DNA from: JAFKKS01 sp039808325
GTDB lineage: Bacteria > Pseudomonadota > Alphaproteobacteria > Rhizobiales > Xanthobacteraceae
Direction of reading: 5' to 3'
Assembly (NCBI GenBank): GCA_039808325.1
Contig: JBDHSU010000017.1
Coordinates: 1 to 42,675 of the forward strand
DNA length: 42,675 bases
Shown here: in pieces, positions 29,994 to 39,177 of the stretch
Numbering within the stretch: the first letter of the stretch is position 1
How the letters are laid out: every line of letters begins with the position of its first letter
Notes under the pieces: generated by a model
The model's input: the letters and a program-made list of their open reading frames with translations, nothing else
Database searches by the model: none
Told to the model about the DNA's origin: nothing
Program-made: the position numbers and the translations under genes

Positions 29994-31442
29994 ATGCAGC
30001 TTCGCGAAGTGCTGACGAAAGATGCCGCCTTCGATCCGCGCTTCGCCGCGCGCGAGGTCACCGGTATTTCCGCCGACAGCCGCGCCGTCAAGCCCGGCGA
30101 TATCTTCGTCGCTCTCTCCGGCAGCCGCACCGACGGGACGCGTTTCATTGCCGACGCGGTGCAGGCGGGCGCCGTCGCGGTCGTCGCCGAGCGGCTGCCC
30201 GCATTGCCGCCCGACGTCATCTTCGTGCGCGTCACCAATGCGCGCCGGGCTTTATCGCTGATGGCCGCGCGTTTCTTCCCCCGCCAGCCCGAGACGATCG
30301 CGGCGGTGACCGGCACCAGCGGCAAGACCTCGATCGTCGCGTTCCTGCGCCAGATCTGGCAGACGCTCGGACTGAACGCCGCGAGCGTCGGCACCGTCGG
30401 CGTCGTGACCGGAAGCCGCGAGGAATACGGCTCGCTGACGACGCCCGATCCGGTCGCGCTGCATCGGACGCTCGACGCGCTCGCAAGCGAAGGCGTGACC
30501 CACCTGGCGGTGGAAGCCTCCTCGCACGGTCTCGATCAGCACCGGCTCGATGGCCTGCGCATCAAGGTCGGCGCGTTCACCAATATCAGCCGCGATCACC
30601 TCGACTATCACCCGACGATCGAGGCGTATTTCAATGCCAAGCTGCGCCTGTTCTCCGACCTGACGACGCCCGGCGGCACGGCCGTGATCAATGCGGACGA
30701 TCCTTATGCCTCGCGCGTCGCGGCGGCCGCTGTGGCGCACCGCCTGCAGGTGCTCACGGTCGGTCGGCAGGGCAAGGACGTGACGCTGGCGCAGAACTGG
30801 CGCGACGGCTTCGCGCAGCGCCTGCGCGTGACGCATCGCGGCAAGACATTCAGCCTGCGCCTGCCTTTGGTCGGCGGCTTTCAGGTCGAGAACGCGCTCG
30901 TCGCCGCTGGTATGGCGCTTGCGACTGGCGGCGCGCCGGACGCGGTGTTCGCGGCGCTCGAGCAGTTGCGCGGCGCCAAGGGGCGGCTCGATCTCGTCGG
31001 CACGCGCGAGGGCGCGCCGATCTTCGTCGACTACGCGCACAAGCCGGACGCGCTCGCCAAGGCGCTCGAGGCGCTGCGCCCCTATGCCGGAAACCGACTG
31101 ATCGTGGTGTTCGGCGCCGGCGGCGACCGCGACAAGGGCAAGCGGCCGATGATGGGCGCGATCGCCGCCGAGAAGGCGGATCGCGTCATCGTCACCGACG
31201 ACAATCCGCGCAGCGAAGATCCGGCGCAAATCCGCGCCGAGATCATGGCGGCGGCGCCGGGCGCGATCGAGATCGGCGACCGCGGCGCCGCGATCCGCGC
31301 GGCGGTTGCGGACTTGCGGCCCGGCGATGTGCTGCTGGTCGCCGGCAAGGGACACGAAAGCGGGCAGATCGTCGGCGACAAGACGCTGCCCTTCACCGAT
31401 CATGACGCGGTCGCGGCTGCGCTGGGAGAGAATGCCGCATGA
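29994..31442 (+). CDS. murE: UDP-MurNAc-tripeptide synthetase MurE (meso-DAP type)
   Basis: A 482-residue cytosolic ligase that adds the third amino acid to UDP-MurNAc-L-Ala-D-Glu. Three Mur domains: uridine-binding (about 1-90, GISADSRAVKPGDIFVAL), ATPase (TGTSGKTSIVAFLRQ, EASSHGLDQHRLDG, NISRDHLDYH) and C-terminal (DYAHKPDALAKALEAL, VFGAGGDRDKGKRP). The DNPR motif (TDDNPRSEDP) marks meso-diaminopimelate as the added residue. The start at ATG 29994 is the first one giving a family-type N-terminus (MQLREVL); the Shine-Dalgarno is weak. Its end overlaps murF by 4 bp (ATGA). Confidence 0.96.
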   Translation: MQLREVLTKDAAFDPRFAAREVTGISADSRAVKPGDIFVALSGSRTDGTRFIADAVQAGAVAVVAERLPALPPDVIFVRVTNARRALSLMAARFFPRQPETIAAVTGTSGKTSIVAFLRQIWQTLGLNAASVGTVGVVTGSREEYGSLTTPDPVALHRTLDALASEGVTHLAVEASSHGLDQHRLDGLRIKVGAFTNISRDHLDYHPTIEAYFNAKLRLFSDLTTPGGTAVINADDPYASRVAAAAVAHRLQVLTVGRQGKDVTLAQNWRDGFAQRLRVTHRGKTFSLRLPLVGGFQVENALVAAGMALATGGAPDAVFAALEQLRGAKGRLDLVGTREGAPIFVDYAHKPDALAKALEALRPYAGNRLIVVFGAGGDRDKGKRPMMGAIAAEKADRVIVTDDNPRSEDPAQIRAEIMAAAPGAIEIGDRGAAIRAAVADLRPGDVLLVAGKGHESGQIVGDKTLPFTDHDAVAAALGENAA

Positions 31443-32878
31443 GCGCGCACGATTTGTGGACGATCGAGGCCATGGCCGCAGCGATGCGGGCCACGCGATC
31501 CGGCTCGTTGCCGGCGGGAGTGTCGGGCCTTTCGATCGATAGCCGTACGGCGGCGAAGGGCGACGCCTTCTTCGCCATCAAGGGCGACAGCCGCGACGGG
31601 CACGAATTCGTCGCCGCCGCGCTCACGCAAGGCGCGGCTCTCGCCGTGGTGTCGGCGGCGCGACGGGACGAATTCCCAAAGGAGGCGCCGCTGCTCGTCG
31701 TCGATGACGTGCTCGAGGCGCTTGAGGAGCTTGCGCGCGCCGCGCGCTCGCGCTCGCAGGCGCGTGTCGCCGCGATCACCGGTTCCGTCGGCAAGACGGG
31801 GAGCAAGGAGGCATTGCGCCTCGCCCTGTCCGCGAACGGGGAGACGCATGCGTCCGCCGCCTCCTACAACAATCACTGGGGCGTGCCGCTGTCGCTGGCG
31901 CGGTTTCCCACGTCGGCGCGTTACGGCGTCTTCGAACTCGGCATGAACCATGCGGGCGAGTTGACGCCGCTTACCCGGCTGGTGCGTCCGCATGTCGCCA
32001 TGGTCACGACCGTCGAGCCGGTGCATCTCGAATATTTCGGCTCGGTCGAAGCGATCGCCGACGCCAAGGCTGAGATTTTCCTTGGCGTGGAGAAGGGTGG
32101 CGCCGCGGTGCTCAATCGCGACAACGGCCAATATGCGCGGCTGGAGAGGGCGGCGCGTGCGGCCGGCGTCTCGCGCATCGTCACGTTCGGTGAGCACGCC
32201 GATGCCGAGGCGCGGCTCGTCAAGGCGGCGCTGCAGCCGGATTGCTCGGTAGTCAGCGCCAATATCCTCGGCGCCGACGTCACCTACAAGCTCGGCGCGC
32301 CCGGCCGGCATATCGTGATGAACTCGCTCGGCGTACTGGCGACGGCGGTGCTGCTCGGCGCCGACCTTGCGCTGGCCGCGGTCGCCCTGACGCAGTTGCA
32401 GCCTCCGGTGGGGCGGGGCGCACGCTCGACGCTGGAACTGTCGACGGGCGCGGCATTGCTCATCGACGAGAGCTACAACGCGAACCCTGCATCGATGCGC
32501 GCCGCCCTCGATCTGCTCGGGCGGGCGCCGGTCGGCCCGCGCGGGCGGCGCATCGCGGTGCTGGGCGACATGCTCGAACTCGGGAGCGAGAGCGCGGCGC
32601 TGCATCGCGCCCTGGCGCAACCTGTCGTCGCGCTCGGCATCGATCTGGTGTTCTGCTCCGGTCCCTCGATGCGCGCGCTATGGGACGCGCTGCCGTCGGA
32701 GCGGCGCGGCGCCTACGCGGCGGATTCGGCCGCTCTGCAGCCGGAAGTCCTCGGCGCCGTCCACGATGGCGATGCGATCATGGTGAAGGGCTCGCTCGGC
32801 TCCTGCATGGGCCCGATCGTTCGCGCGCTTTCCGCGCTATCCTCTGCAAACGAGTCGCGGACGCGCCCGTCCATATAA
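31439..32878 (+). CDS. murF: UDP-MurNAc-pentapeptide synthetase MurF
   Basis: A 479-residue cytosolic ligase that adds D-Ala-D-Ala to the UDP-MurNAc tripeptide. Motifs in order: GLSIDSRTAAKGDAFFAIKG, P-loop GSVGKTGSKEAL near residue 120, SYNNHWGVPLSLAR, FELGMNHAGEL, VEPVHLEYFGS and DESYNANPASMRAAL. The dipeptide substrate is made by Ddl, encoded downstream in the same cluster. The last residues (SSANESRTRPSI) are a short variable tail. The gene ends 9 bp before mraY. Confidence 0.96.
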   Translation: MSAHDLWTIEAMAAAMRATRSGSLPAGVSGLSIDSRTAAKGDAFFAIKGDSRDGHEFVAAALTQGAALAVVSAARRDEFPKEAPLLVVDDVLEALEELARAARSRSQARVAAITGSVGKTGSKEALRLALSANGETHASAASYNNHWGVPLSLARFPTSARYGVFELGMNHAGELTPLTRLVRPHVAMVTTVEPVHLEYFGSVEAIADAKAEIFLGVEKGGAAVLNRDNGQYARLERAARAAGVSRIVTFGEHADAEARLVKAALQPDCSVVSANILGADVTYKLGAPGRHIVMNSLGVLATAVLLGADLALAAVALTQLQPPVGRGARSTLELSTGAALLIDESYNANPASMRAALDLLGRAPVGPRGRRIAVLGDMLELGSESAALHRALAQPVVALGIDLVFCSGPSMRALWDALPSERRGAYAADSAALQPEVLGAVHDGDAIMVKGSLGSCMGPIVRALSALSSANESRTRPSI

Positions 32879-32887
32879 GGCTGATCG

Positions 32888-33973
32888 ATGCTCTACTGGT
32901 TGACCCAACTCGCGGATAACGTCTCCGCGCTCAATGTCTTTCGCTATTTGACGGTGCGTACGGGCGGCGCCGCCACGACCGCGTTCTTCTTCGTGTTTCT
33001 GTTCGGCCCGGCCATCATCCGCACGCTGCGGGTAAAGCAGGGGAAGGGGCAGCCGATCCGCGAGGACGGGCCGGCGTCGCACCTGCTGACCAAGCGCGGC
33101 ACGCCGACCATGGGAGGGCTGATGATCCTCTCCGGCGTCACGGTCTCCACGATCCTGTGGGCGAACCCCGCGAACGCCTATGTCTGGATCGTCCTCGGCG
33201 TGACCCTCGGGTTCGGGCTGGTCGGCTTCTATGACGATTATCTCAAGGTGACGAAGCAGACGCATGACGGCGTATCGGGGCGCCTGCGGCTCGTGGTCGA
33301 GGCGGTGATCGCGGCGGCCGCCTGCTACGCGCTGGTCAGCCTCGGGCGGCCGCCGTTCGCGACGTCGCTCGCCTTTCCGCTGTTCAAGGATCTGCTTCTC
33401 GATCTCGGCTGGTTCTTCGTGATCTTCGGCGCCTTCATCATTGTCGGCTCCGGCAACGCCGTGAACCTCACCGATGGCCTGGACGGGCTCGCCATCGGGC
33501 CGGTGATGACCTCGGCGCTGAGCTTCGGCCTGATCTCGTATTTCGTCGGCAACGCGCTCTATGCCGAGTACCTGCAGATTCATTTCGTGCCGGGCGCCGG
33601 CGAACTCGCCGTGCTGCTCGGCGCGGTTCTCGGCGCCGGCCTCGGATTCCTCTGGTTCAACGCGCCGCCGGCGTCGATCTTCATGGGCGACACCGGCTCG
33701 CTCGCCCTCGGCGGCCTTCTCGGCACGGTCGCCGTGGCGACCAAGCACGAGATCGTGCTGGCGATCGTCGGCGGCATTTTCGTGCTCGAAGCGGTGTCGG
33801 TGATCGTGCAGGTCGTCTCCTTCAAGATGACCGGCCATCGCGTCTTCCGCATGGCGCCGCTGCATCATCATTTCGAGCAGAAGGGCTGGACCGAGCCGCA
33901 GATCGTCATCCGGTTCTGGATCATCGCCATCGTGCTGGCGCTCGCCGGCCTCGCGACGCTGAAGCTGCGATGA
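32888..33973 (+). CDS. mraY: Phospho-MurNAc-pentapeptide transferase MraY
   Basis: A 361-residue inner-membrane enzyme with about ten transmembrane helices. It moves phospho-MurNAc-pentapeptide to undecaprenyl phosphate to form lipid I. Hallmarks: GQPIREDGPASHLLTKRGTPTMGG, the Mg-binding pair FYDDYLKVTK, NAVNLTDGLDGLA, FMGDTGSLALGG and the HHH motif APLHHHFEQKGW. The length is normal (about 360). The stop overlaps murD by 4 bp. Confidence 0.97.
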   Translation: MLYWLTQLADNVSALNVFRYLTVRTGGAATTAFFFVFLFGPAIIRTLRVKQGKGQPIREDGPASHLLTKRGTPTMGGLMILSGVTVSTILWANPANAYVWIVLGVTLGFGLVGFYDDYLKVTKQTHDGVSGRLRLVVEAVIAAAACYALVSLGRPPFATSLAFPLFKDLLLDLGWFFVIFGAFIIVGSGNAVNLTDGLDGLAIGPVMTSALSFGLISYFVGNALYAEYLQIHFVPGAGELAVLLGAVLGAGLGFLWFNAPPASIFMGDTGSLALGGLLGTVAVATKHEIVLAIVGGIFVLEAVSVIVQVVSFKMTGHRVFRMAPLHHHFEQKGWTEPQIVIRFWIIAIVLALAGLATLKLR

Positions 33974-35358
33974 TTCCGGTCACGAGCTTTGCCGGCAAGC
34001 GCGTCGCCGTCTTCGGCCTCGGCAAATCCGGCCTTGCGTCGGTCCGCGCCCTCGCCGCCGGTGGCGCCTCCGTGGTCGCGTTCGACGATAGCGAGAAAAA
34101 TGTCGGGGAGGCCGCGGCCGAGGGGATAGCGACGGAGGATTTGCGTGCCGTCGATTGGTCGACGATCGCCGCGCTCGTGCTGACGCCGGGCGTTCCGTTG
34201 ACGCATCCGGCGCCGCACTGGACGGTCGGCATGGCGCGCAACGCCGCCGTGGAGGTGATCGGCGATATCGAGCTTTACTGCCGCGAGCGGCGGCGTATCG
34301 CGCCGTCCTCGCCGTTCATCGCCATCACCGGCACCAACGGGAAGTCGACGACCACGGCGCTGACGGCGCACATGTTCGCGGCCGCAGGTTACGAGTCGGA
34401 AGCGGGAGGCAATATCGGGACAGCCATTCTGTCCCTGGCGCCGCCGCGCGCGGGCCGGGTGCAGGTGATCGAGTGCTCCTCCTACCAGATCGACCTGACG
34501 CCGAGCCTCGACCCGGTCGTCGGCATGCTGCTGAACGTCAGCGAGGACCATCTCGACCGCCACGGGACGATCGCGAATTACGCCGCGGTCAAGGAGCGCC
34601 TCGTCGCCGGTGTTTCGGCCGACGGCACCGCCGTGGTCGGCGTCGATGACAACTGGTGCCAGGCGATTGCGGACCGGCTGGAGAAATCGGGCAAGCGCGT
34701 CGTGCGCATTTCCGTGCGCCGCCCGCTGGCGGACGGGCTCTATCTCGAAGGCGACCGCATCATGCGCGCGGCCGGCGGCACGGCGCGGGACATCGTCCGC
34801 GTCGGCGGCATCGGATCGCTGCGCGGCGTGCACAACGCGCAAAACGCCGCCTGCGCGACGGCCGCCGGCCTCGCGCTCGGGTTGTCGGCGGAGACGATCC
34901 AGGCGGGCTTGCGCTCCTTCCCCGGCCTCGCGCATCGCATGGAGGAAGTGAGGCGGATCGACGGCGTCCTTTTCGTCAACGATTCGAAGGCGACCAACGC
35001 CGATGCCGCGGCGCGCGCGCTTGCAAGTTTCACGGATATCTTCTGGATCGCCGGCGGCCGCGCCAAGACCGGCGGCATCGCCAGCCTTTCCGGGTACTTC
35101 CCGCGCATCCGCAAGGCCTATCTGATCGGCGAGGCGGAGGATGAATTCGCCGCGACGCTCGAAAGCCATGCGCCGTATGTGAAGGCGCGGACGCTGGACC
35201 GCGCCGTCGCGTTGGCGGCGCATGACGCGGCGGCGTCAGGTATCAAGGATGCGGTCGTATTGCTTTCGCCGGCTTGCGCCTCGTTCGATCAGTACCGGAA
35301 TTTCGAGATTCGCGGGGCCGCGTTTTGCGACGCGGTACGGGCGCTCGCCGCGTCGTGA
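33970..35358 (+). CDS. murD: UDP-MurNAc-L-alanine:D-glutamate ligase MurD
   Basis: A 462-residue cytosolic ligase that adds D-glutamate to UDP-MurNAc-L-Ala. Motifs: N-terminal VAVFGLGKSGLASVRALA, ATPase loop ITGTNGKSTTTALTAHM, LNVSEDHLDRHG, C-terminal FVNDSKATNADAAARAL, IAGGRAKTGGI and VVLLSPACASFDQYRNFEIRG. It begins with an ATGA overlap with mraY. A 128-bp gap follows before ftsW, one of two breaks in the otherwise tightly packed cluster. Confidence 0.96.
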   Translation: MIPVTSFAGKRVAVFGLGKSGLASVRALAAGGASVVAFDDSEKNVGEAAAEGIATEDLRAVDWSTIAALVLTPGVPLTHPAPHWTVGMARNAAVEVIGDIELYCRERRRIAPSSPFIAITGTNGKSTTTALTAHMFAAAGYESEAGGNIGTAILSLAPPRAGRVQVIECSSYQIDLTPSLDPVVGMLLNVSEDHLDRHGTIANYAAVKERLVAGVSADGTAVVGVDDNWCQAIADRLEKSGKRVVRISVRRPLADGLYLEGDRIMRAAGGTARDIVRVGGIGSLRGVHNAQNAACATAAGLALGLSAETIQAGLRSFPGLAHRMEEVRRIDGVLFVNDSKATNADAAARALASFTDIFWIAGGRAKTGGIASLSGYFPRIRKAYLIGEAEDEFAATLESHAPYVKARTLDRAVALAAHDAAASGIKDAVVLLSPACASFDQYRNFEIRGAAFCDAVRALAAS

Positions 35359-35486
35359 GGCGCCGCGCGGCCGGCTCCATTTCATCGCGAAAGCTGACGG
35401 CCCGGCATTCTTTCACGTCTCATTAAGATTCTGGAAACCATGGCGGGCGCACGACTGAGGAAGGCTCGCACCGGCTTCGAGAACGC

Positions 35487-36641
35487 ATGTCTTCGCGCGC
35501 GAAACGCACCCCCTTCGGCGATTGGTGGTATACGGTCGATCGGCTGACGCTGGCGGCACTCGCCGCGTTGATGCTCGCAGGCATCGTCCTGTCGCTGGCG
35601 GCAAGTCCGCCGGTGGCGACCCGCATCGGGCTCGACCCCTTTCATTTCGTCCACCGCCACATCCTGTTCCTGATCCCCGCGATCGTCGTTCTTCTCGGCG
35701 TTTCGGCGCTGTCGCCGCGCAATGTGCGCCGGCTGTCCGTCGTCGTGTTCGCCGCCGGCCTCGTGCTGCTGATGGCGACTTTGCACTTCGCGCCTGAGGT
35801 CAAGGGCTCGCGGCGCTGGATCACCATCCTCGGCGTCGGCGTGCAGGCGTCCGAGTTCGTCAAGCCCGCTTTCGTCGTCCTCATCGCGTGGCTGTTCGCG
35901 GAGAGCACGCGTCGGCCGGAAATGCCGGCCAATACGATCGCCATCACCTTGCTTCTGACGGTGGTCACGCTGCTGGTGATGCAGCCAGACTTCGGGCAGA
36001 CGATGCTGCTCACCCTTGTCTGGAGCGCGCTGTTCTTCATGGCGGGCATGCGGATCATCTGGATTTTCGGCATTGGCGCCGTCGCCGTCGTCGGTCTGGT
36101 GGGCGCCTATTTCACGGTGTCGCATGTCGCCAAGCGCATCCAGCGTTTTCTCGATCCGGCATCCGGCGACACGTTCAACATCGATGTCGCGCTGGAGTCG
36201 TTCTATCGCGGTGGTTGGTTCGGGCGCGGACCGGGTGAAGGCACGGTCAAGCGCATCCTGCCGGAAGGCCATACCGACTTCGTGTTCGCGGTGGCGGGCG
36301 AGGAGTTCGGAGTGATCCTCTGCCTCATCCTTCTGTCGCTGTTCGCGTTCATCGTTCTGCGCGCGCTCACCCATGCGATGCGCGACGAGGACCCGTTCAC
36401 GCGCTTCGCGACGGCCGGCCTTGCGATGCTTTTCGGCGTGCAGTCGGCGATCAACATGGCGGTGAACCTGCATCTGATGCCGGCCAAGGGCATGACTTTG
36501 CCGTTCATTTCCTACGGCGGCTCGTCGATGATCTCGCTCGCCTACGGCATGGGCATGCTGCTCGCGCTGTCGCGGGAGCGTCCGCAGGCGGAACTCTTGA
36601 TCGCCGGCGGCACATACACACCGGCGCTGGGGAGGGCATGA
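35487..36641 (+). CDS. ftsW: Septal peptidoglycan polymerase FtsW
   Basis: A 384-residue SEDS-family membrane protein with about ten transmembrane helices. It polymerises glycan strands from lipid II and pairs with FtsI. Family blocks: SRRWITILGVGVQASEFVKP, MQPDFGQTMLLTLVWSALFF, the large periplasmic loop with FNIDVALESFYRGGWFGRGPGEGTVKRILPEGHTDFVFAVAGEEFG, and LPFISYGGSSMISLAYGMGM near the end. The periplasmic Asp of GHTDFVF is present. The gene ends in a 4-bp overlap with murG. Confidence 0.96.
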   Translation: MSSRAKRTPFGDWWYTVDRLTLAALAALMLAGIVLSLAASPPVATRIGLDPFHFVHRHILFLIPAIVVLLGVSALSPRNVRRLSVVVFAAGLVLLMATLHFAPEVKGSRRWITILGVGVQASEFVKPAFVVLIAWLFAESTRRPEMPANTIAITLLLTVVTLLVMQPDFGQTMLLTLVWSALFFMAGMRIIWIFGIGAVAVVGLVGAYFTVSHVAKRIQRFLDPASGDTFNIDVALESFYRGGWFGRGPGEGTVKRILPEGHTDFVFAVAGEEFGVILCLILLSLFAFIVLRALTHAMRDEDPFTRFATAGLAMLFGVQSAINMAVNLHLMPAKGMTLPFISYGGSSMISLAYGMGMLLALSRERPQAELLIAGGTYTPALGRA

Positions 36642-37774
36642 TGGCGGCGGGCGGCACTCCGCCGCTCGTCGTGCTGGCGGCCGGAGGAACAGGCGGACAT
36701 CTCTTTCCCGCCGAGGCGCTGGCCGTCGCCCTGCAGGCGCGCGGCGCCGTCATCGATCTCGCGACGGATGAGCGAGCGACGCGCTACGGCGCCGCCTTTC
36801 CCGCACGCACGACGCATCTCATTCCGAGCGCGACCTTCCGCGGTCGCGATCCGGTTTCGATGGCGAGGACGCTGGCGACGCTCGGCGTCGGAACGCTCAA
36901 GGCATGGGCGCTTCTCAGCAGGCTGCGGCCCGCCGCCGTCGTCGGGTTCGGCGGCTATCCGACGATCCCGCCGATGTTCGCGGCGAGCCTGCGCGGCATT
37001 CCGACGATCCTGCACGAGCAGAACGGCGTGATGGGGCGCGCCAATCGCTTTCTCGCTCAGCGCATGACGGCGATCGCGACCGGCTTTCCCGGCCTCGCGA
37101 CGAGCCTCCCGTCGCTGAGCGCGAAAATGCAGCACGTCGGCAATCCGGTGCGCCCGGCGGTGATCGCTGCCGCCGCGACGCCGTATCCGCCGCTGTCGGG
37201 CGACGGGCCGATCCGGCTTCTCGTCTTCGGCGGCAGCCAGGGGGCGCGCGTCATGGCCGACATCGTGCCGCCGGCGATGGAGCATCTCGATCCGGCGTTG
37301 CGGACGCGCCTCGTCATTACGCAGCAGGCGCGCGACGAGGACGCGACGCGTGTGCGCGAGACCTACGCGCGCTTCGGCGTGCAAGCCGACGTCGCGCCGT
37401 TCTTCACCGACCTGCCGGCGCGCATGGCGGCGTCGCATCTCGTCATCTCGCGCTCGGGGGCATCGACGGTCGCGGAACTCGCCGCCATCGGCCGGCCGGC
37501 CGTCATGGTGCCGCTGCCGCACGCGCTCGACCAGGACCAATTGGCCAACGCCAACGTTCTTGCGGGTGCCGGCGGCGGCATGGTCGTCAAGCAGGCGGAC
37601 TTTACGCCCGAGCGCATCGCCAGGGAAATCGCGGCGCTGGCCGCCGACGCCGCGCGGTTGTCCACAATGGCTGCCGCCGCCTCTGGCATCGGCATCCGCG
37701 ATGCGGCGGAGCGGCTTGCCGATCTGGTCCTGCGCGTGGCAGGAGTGGCCGACGCAAGGAAAGAAAATCCATGA
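36638..37774 (+). CDS. murG: Lipid II synthase MurG (GlcNAc transferase)
   Basis: A 378-residue peripheral membrane GT28 glycosyltransferase that adds GlcNAc to lipid I. Motifs: AAGGTGGHLFPAEALA near the N-terminus, VVGFGGYPTIPPMFAA, ILHEQNGVMGRANR, GNPVRP, VFGGSQGARVM, SRSGASTVAELAAIGRPAVMVPLPHALDQDQLANA. The start is ATG 36638 overlapping the ftsW stop, with a second ATG directly behind. It overlaps murC by 4 bp. Confidence 0.96.
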   Translation: MMAAGGTPPLVVLAAGGTGGHLFPAEALAVALQARGAVIDLATDERATRYGAAFPARTTHLIPSATFRGRDPVSMARTLATLGVGTLKAWALLSRLRPAAVVGFGGYPTIPPMFAASLRGIPTILHEQNGVMGRANRFLAQRMTAIATGFPGLATSLPSLSAKMQHVGNPVRPAVIAAAATPYPPLSGDGPIRLLVFGGSQGARVMADIVPPAMEHLDPALRTRLVITQQARDEDATRVRETYARFGVQADVAPFFTDLPARMAASHLVISRSGASTVAELAAIGRPAVMVPLPHALDQDQLANANVLAGAGGGMVVKQADFTPERIAREIAALAADAARLSTMAAAASGIGIRDAAERLADLVLRVAGVADARKENP

Positions 37775-39177
37775 AACTGCCGCGCGACATCGGCCCCATT
37801 CATTTCATCGGCATCGGCGGCATCGGCATGAGCGGCATCGCCGAGGTGCTGGCCAATCTCGACTACACCGTGCAAGGCTCGGACGCGGCGGAGGGCGCGA
37901 ATGTCAAGCGTCTGCGCGACAAAGGGATCGCCGTCACCGTCGGCCACGACGCCCACAACATCGACGGAGCCGCCGTCGTCGTCGTGTCGTCCGCCATCAA
38001 GCCGGACAATCCGGAGCTCGTCGCCGCGCGCGCGGCGCGGCTGCCGATCGTGCGCAGGGCCGAAATGCTCGCGGAGCTGATGCGGCTCAAAAGCGCCGTC
38101 GCGATCGCTGGAACGCACGGCAAGACCACCACCACCTCGATGGTCGCGGCCATGGTCGAGGCGGGCGGTTTCGACCCGACCGTGATCAACGGTGGCATCA
38201 TCAACGCCTATGGCACCAATGCGCGCCTCGGCGCCGGCGATTGGATGGTGGTGGAGGCCGACGAATCTGACGGCACGTTCCTGAAGCTGCCGGCGGATAT
38301 CGCGATCGTCACCAATGTCGACGCCGAGCACCTCGATCACTTCAAGACCTTCGCCGCGGTGCAGGACGCGTTCCGCGACTTCGTCGAGAACGTGCCGTTC
38401 TATGGCTTCGCCGTGATGTGCACCGACCATCCGATCGTGCAGCGCATCGTCGGCCGTATCGAGGATCGCCGCGTCGTCACTTATGGGGAGAACCCGCAGG
38501 CCGACGTTCGTCTCGTCGATCTGGAGAACGACAGCGGCGCGCAGCATTTCTCGGTAGTCTTCCGCGATCGCGCGGGCGAGGCCGTGCACGCGATCAAGGA
38601 TCTGGTGCTCCCGATGCCGGGTCGCCACAACGCGCTCAACGCAACGGCGGCGATCGCCGTCGCGCACGAACTCGGCATCAGCGACGAGAAAATCCGCAAC
38701 GCTCTGGCCGCTTTCGGTGGCGTGAAGCGCCGCTTCACCCGCACCGGCGAATGGAATGGCGTCACCGTCATCGACGACTACGGCCATCACCCGGTCGAGA
38801 TCGCCGCGGTGCTCAAGGCCGCGCGTGAATCGACGAAGAACCAGGTGATCGCCGTCGTGCAGCCGCATCGCTATACGCGCCTCGCTTCGCTGTTCGAGCC
38901 GTTCTCGACCTGCTTCAACGATGCCGACGCCGTGATCGTCGCGCACGTCTATCCGGCGGGTGAAACGCCGATCGAAGGCGCCGACCGCGACCATCTCGTG
39001 CAGGCGCTGCGGGCGCGCGGACATCGTCAGGTGATTGCGCTCGACGATTCACAGCAGCTCGCCGGTCTTGTGCGCGGCATTGCCAAGCCCGGCGACTATG
39101 TCGTGCTTCTCGGCGCCGGCAACATCACGCAGTGGGCCTACGCGCTGCCGGCGGAACTTGCGGCGCTTGATGCGTGA
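37771..39177 (+). CDS. murC: UDP-MurNAc:L-alanine ligase MurC
   Basis: A 468-residue cytosolic ligase for the first amino acid of the stem peptide. Motifs: IHFIGIGGIGMSGIAEVLANL at the N-terminus, AIAGTHGKTTTTSMVAAM, VEADESDGTFLKLP, TNVDAEHLDHF, GGVKRRFTRTGEWNGVTVIDDYGHHPVEI and VQPHRYTRLASL. The length is normal (about 465-490). ATG 37771 overlaps the murG stop; the frame is open further upstream inside murG but without family homology. Its 3' end overlaps murB by 8 bp. Confidence 0.97.
   Translation: MKLPRDIGPIHFIGIGGIGMSGIAEVLANLDYTVQGSDAAEGANVKRLRDKGIAVTVGHDAHNIDGAAVVVVSSAIKPDNPELVAARAARLPIVRRAEMLAELMRLKSAVAIAGTHGKTTTTSMVAAMVEAGGFDPTVINGGIINAYGTNARLGAGDWMVVEADESDGTFLKLPADIAIVTNVDAEHLDHFKTFAAVQDAFRDFVENVPFYGFAVMCTDHPIVQRIVGRIEDRRVVTYGENPQADVRLVDLENDSGAQHFSVVFRDRAGEAVHAIKDLVLPMPGRHNALNATAAIAVAHELGISDEKIRNALAAFGGVKRRFTRTGEWNGVTVIDDYGHHPVEIAAVLKAARESTKNQVIAVVQPHRYTRLASLFEPFSTCFNDADAVIVAHVYPAGETPIEGADRDHLVQALRARGHRQVIALDDSQQLAGLVRGIAKPGDYVVLLGAGNITQWAYALPAELAALDA

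Noticed and set aside
35423..35440. Possible CtrA site before ftsW (TTAAGATTCTGGAAACC)
   Set aside because: Only the first half-site matches; the second half (GAAAC) lacks TTAA.
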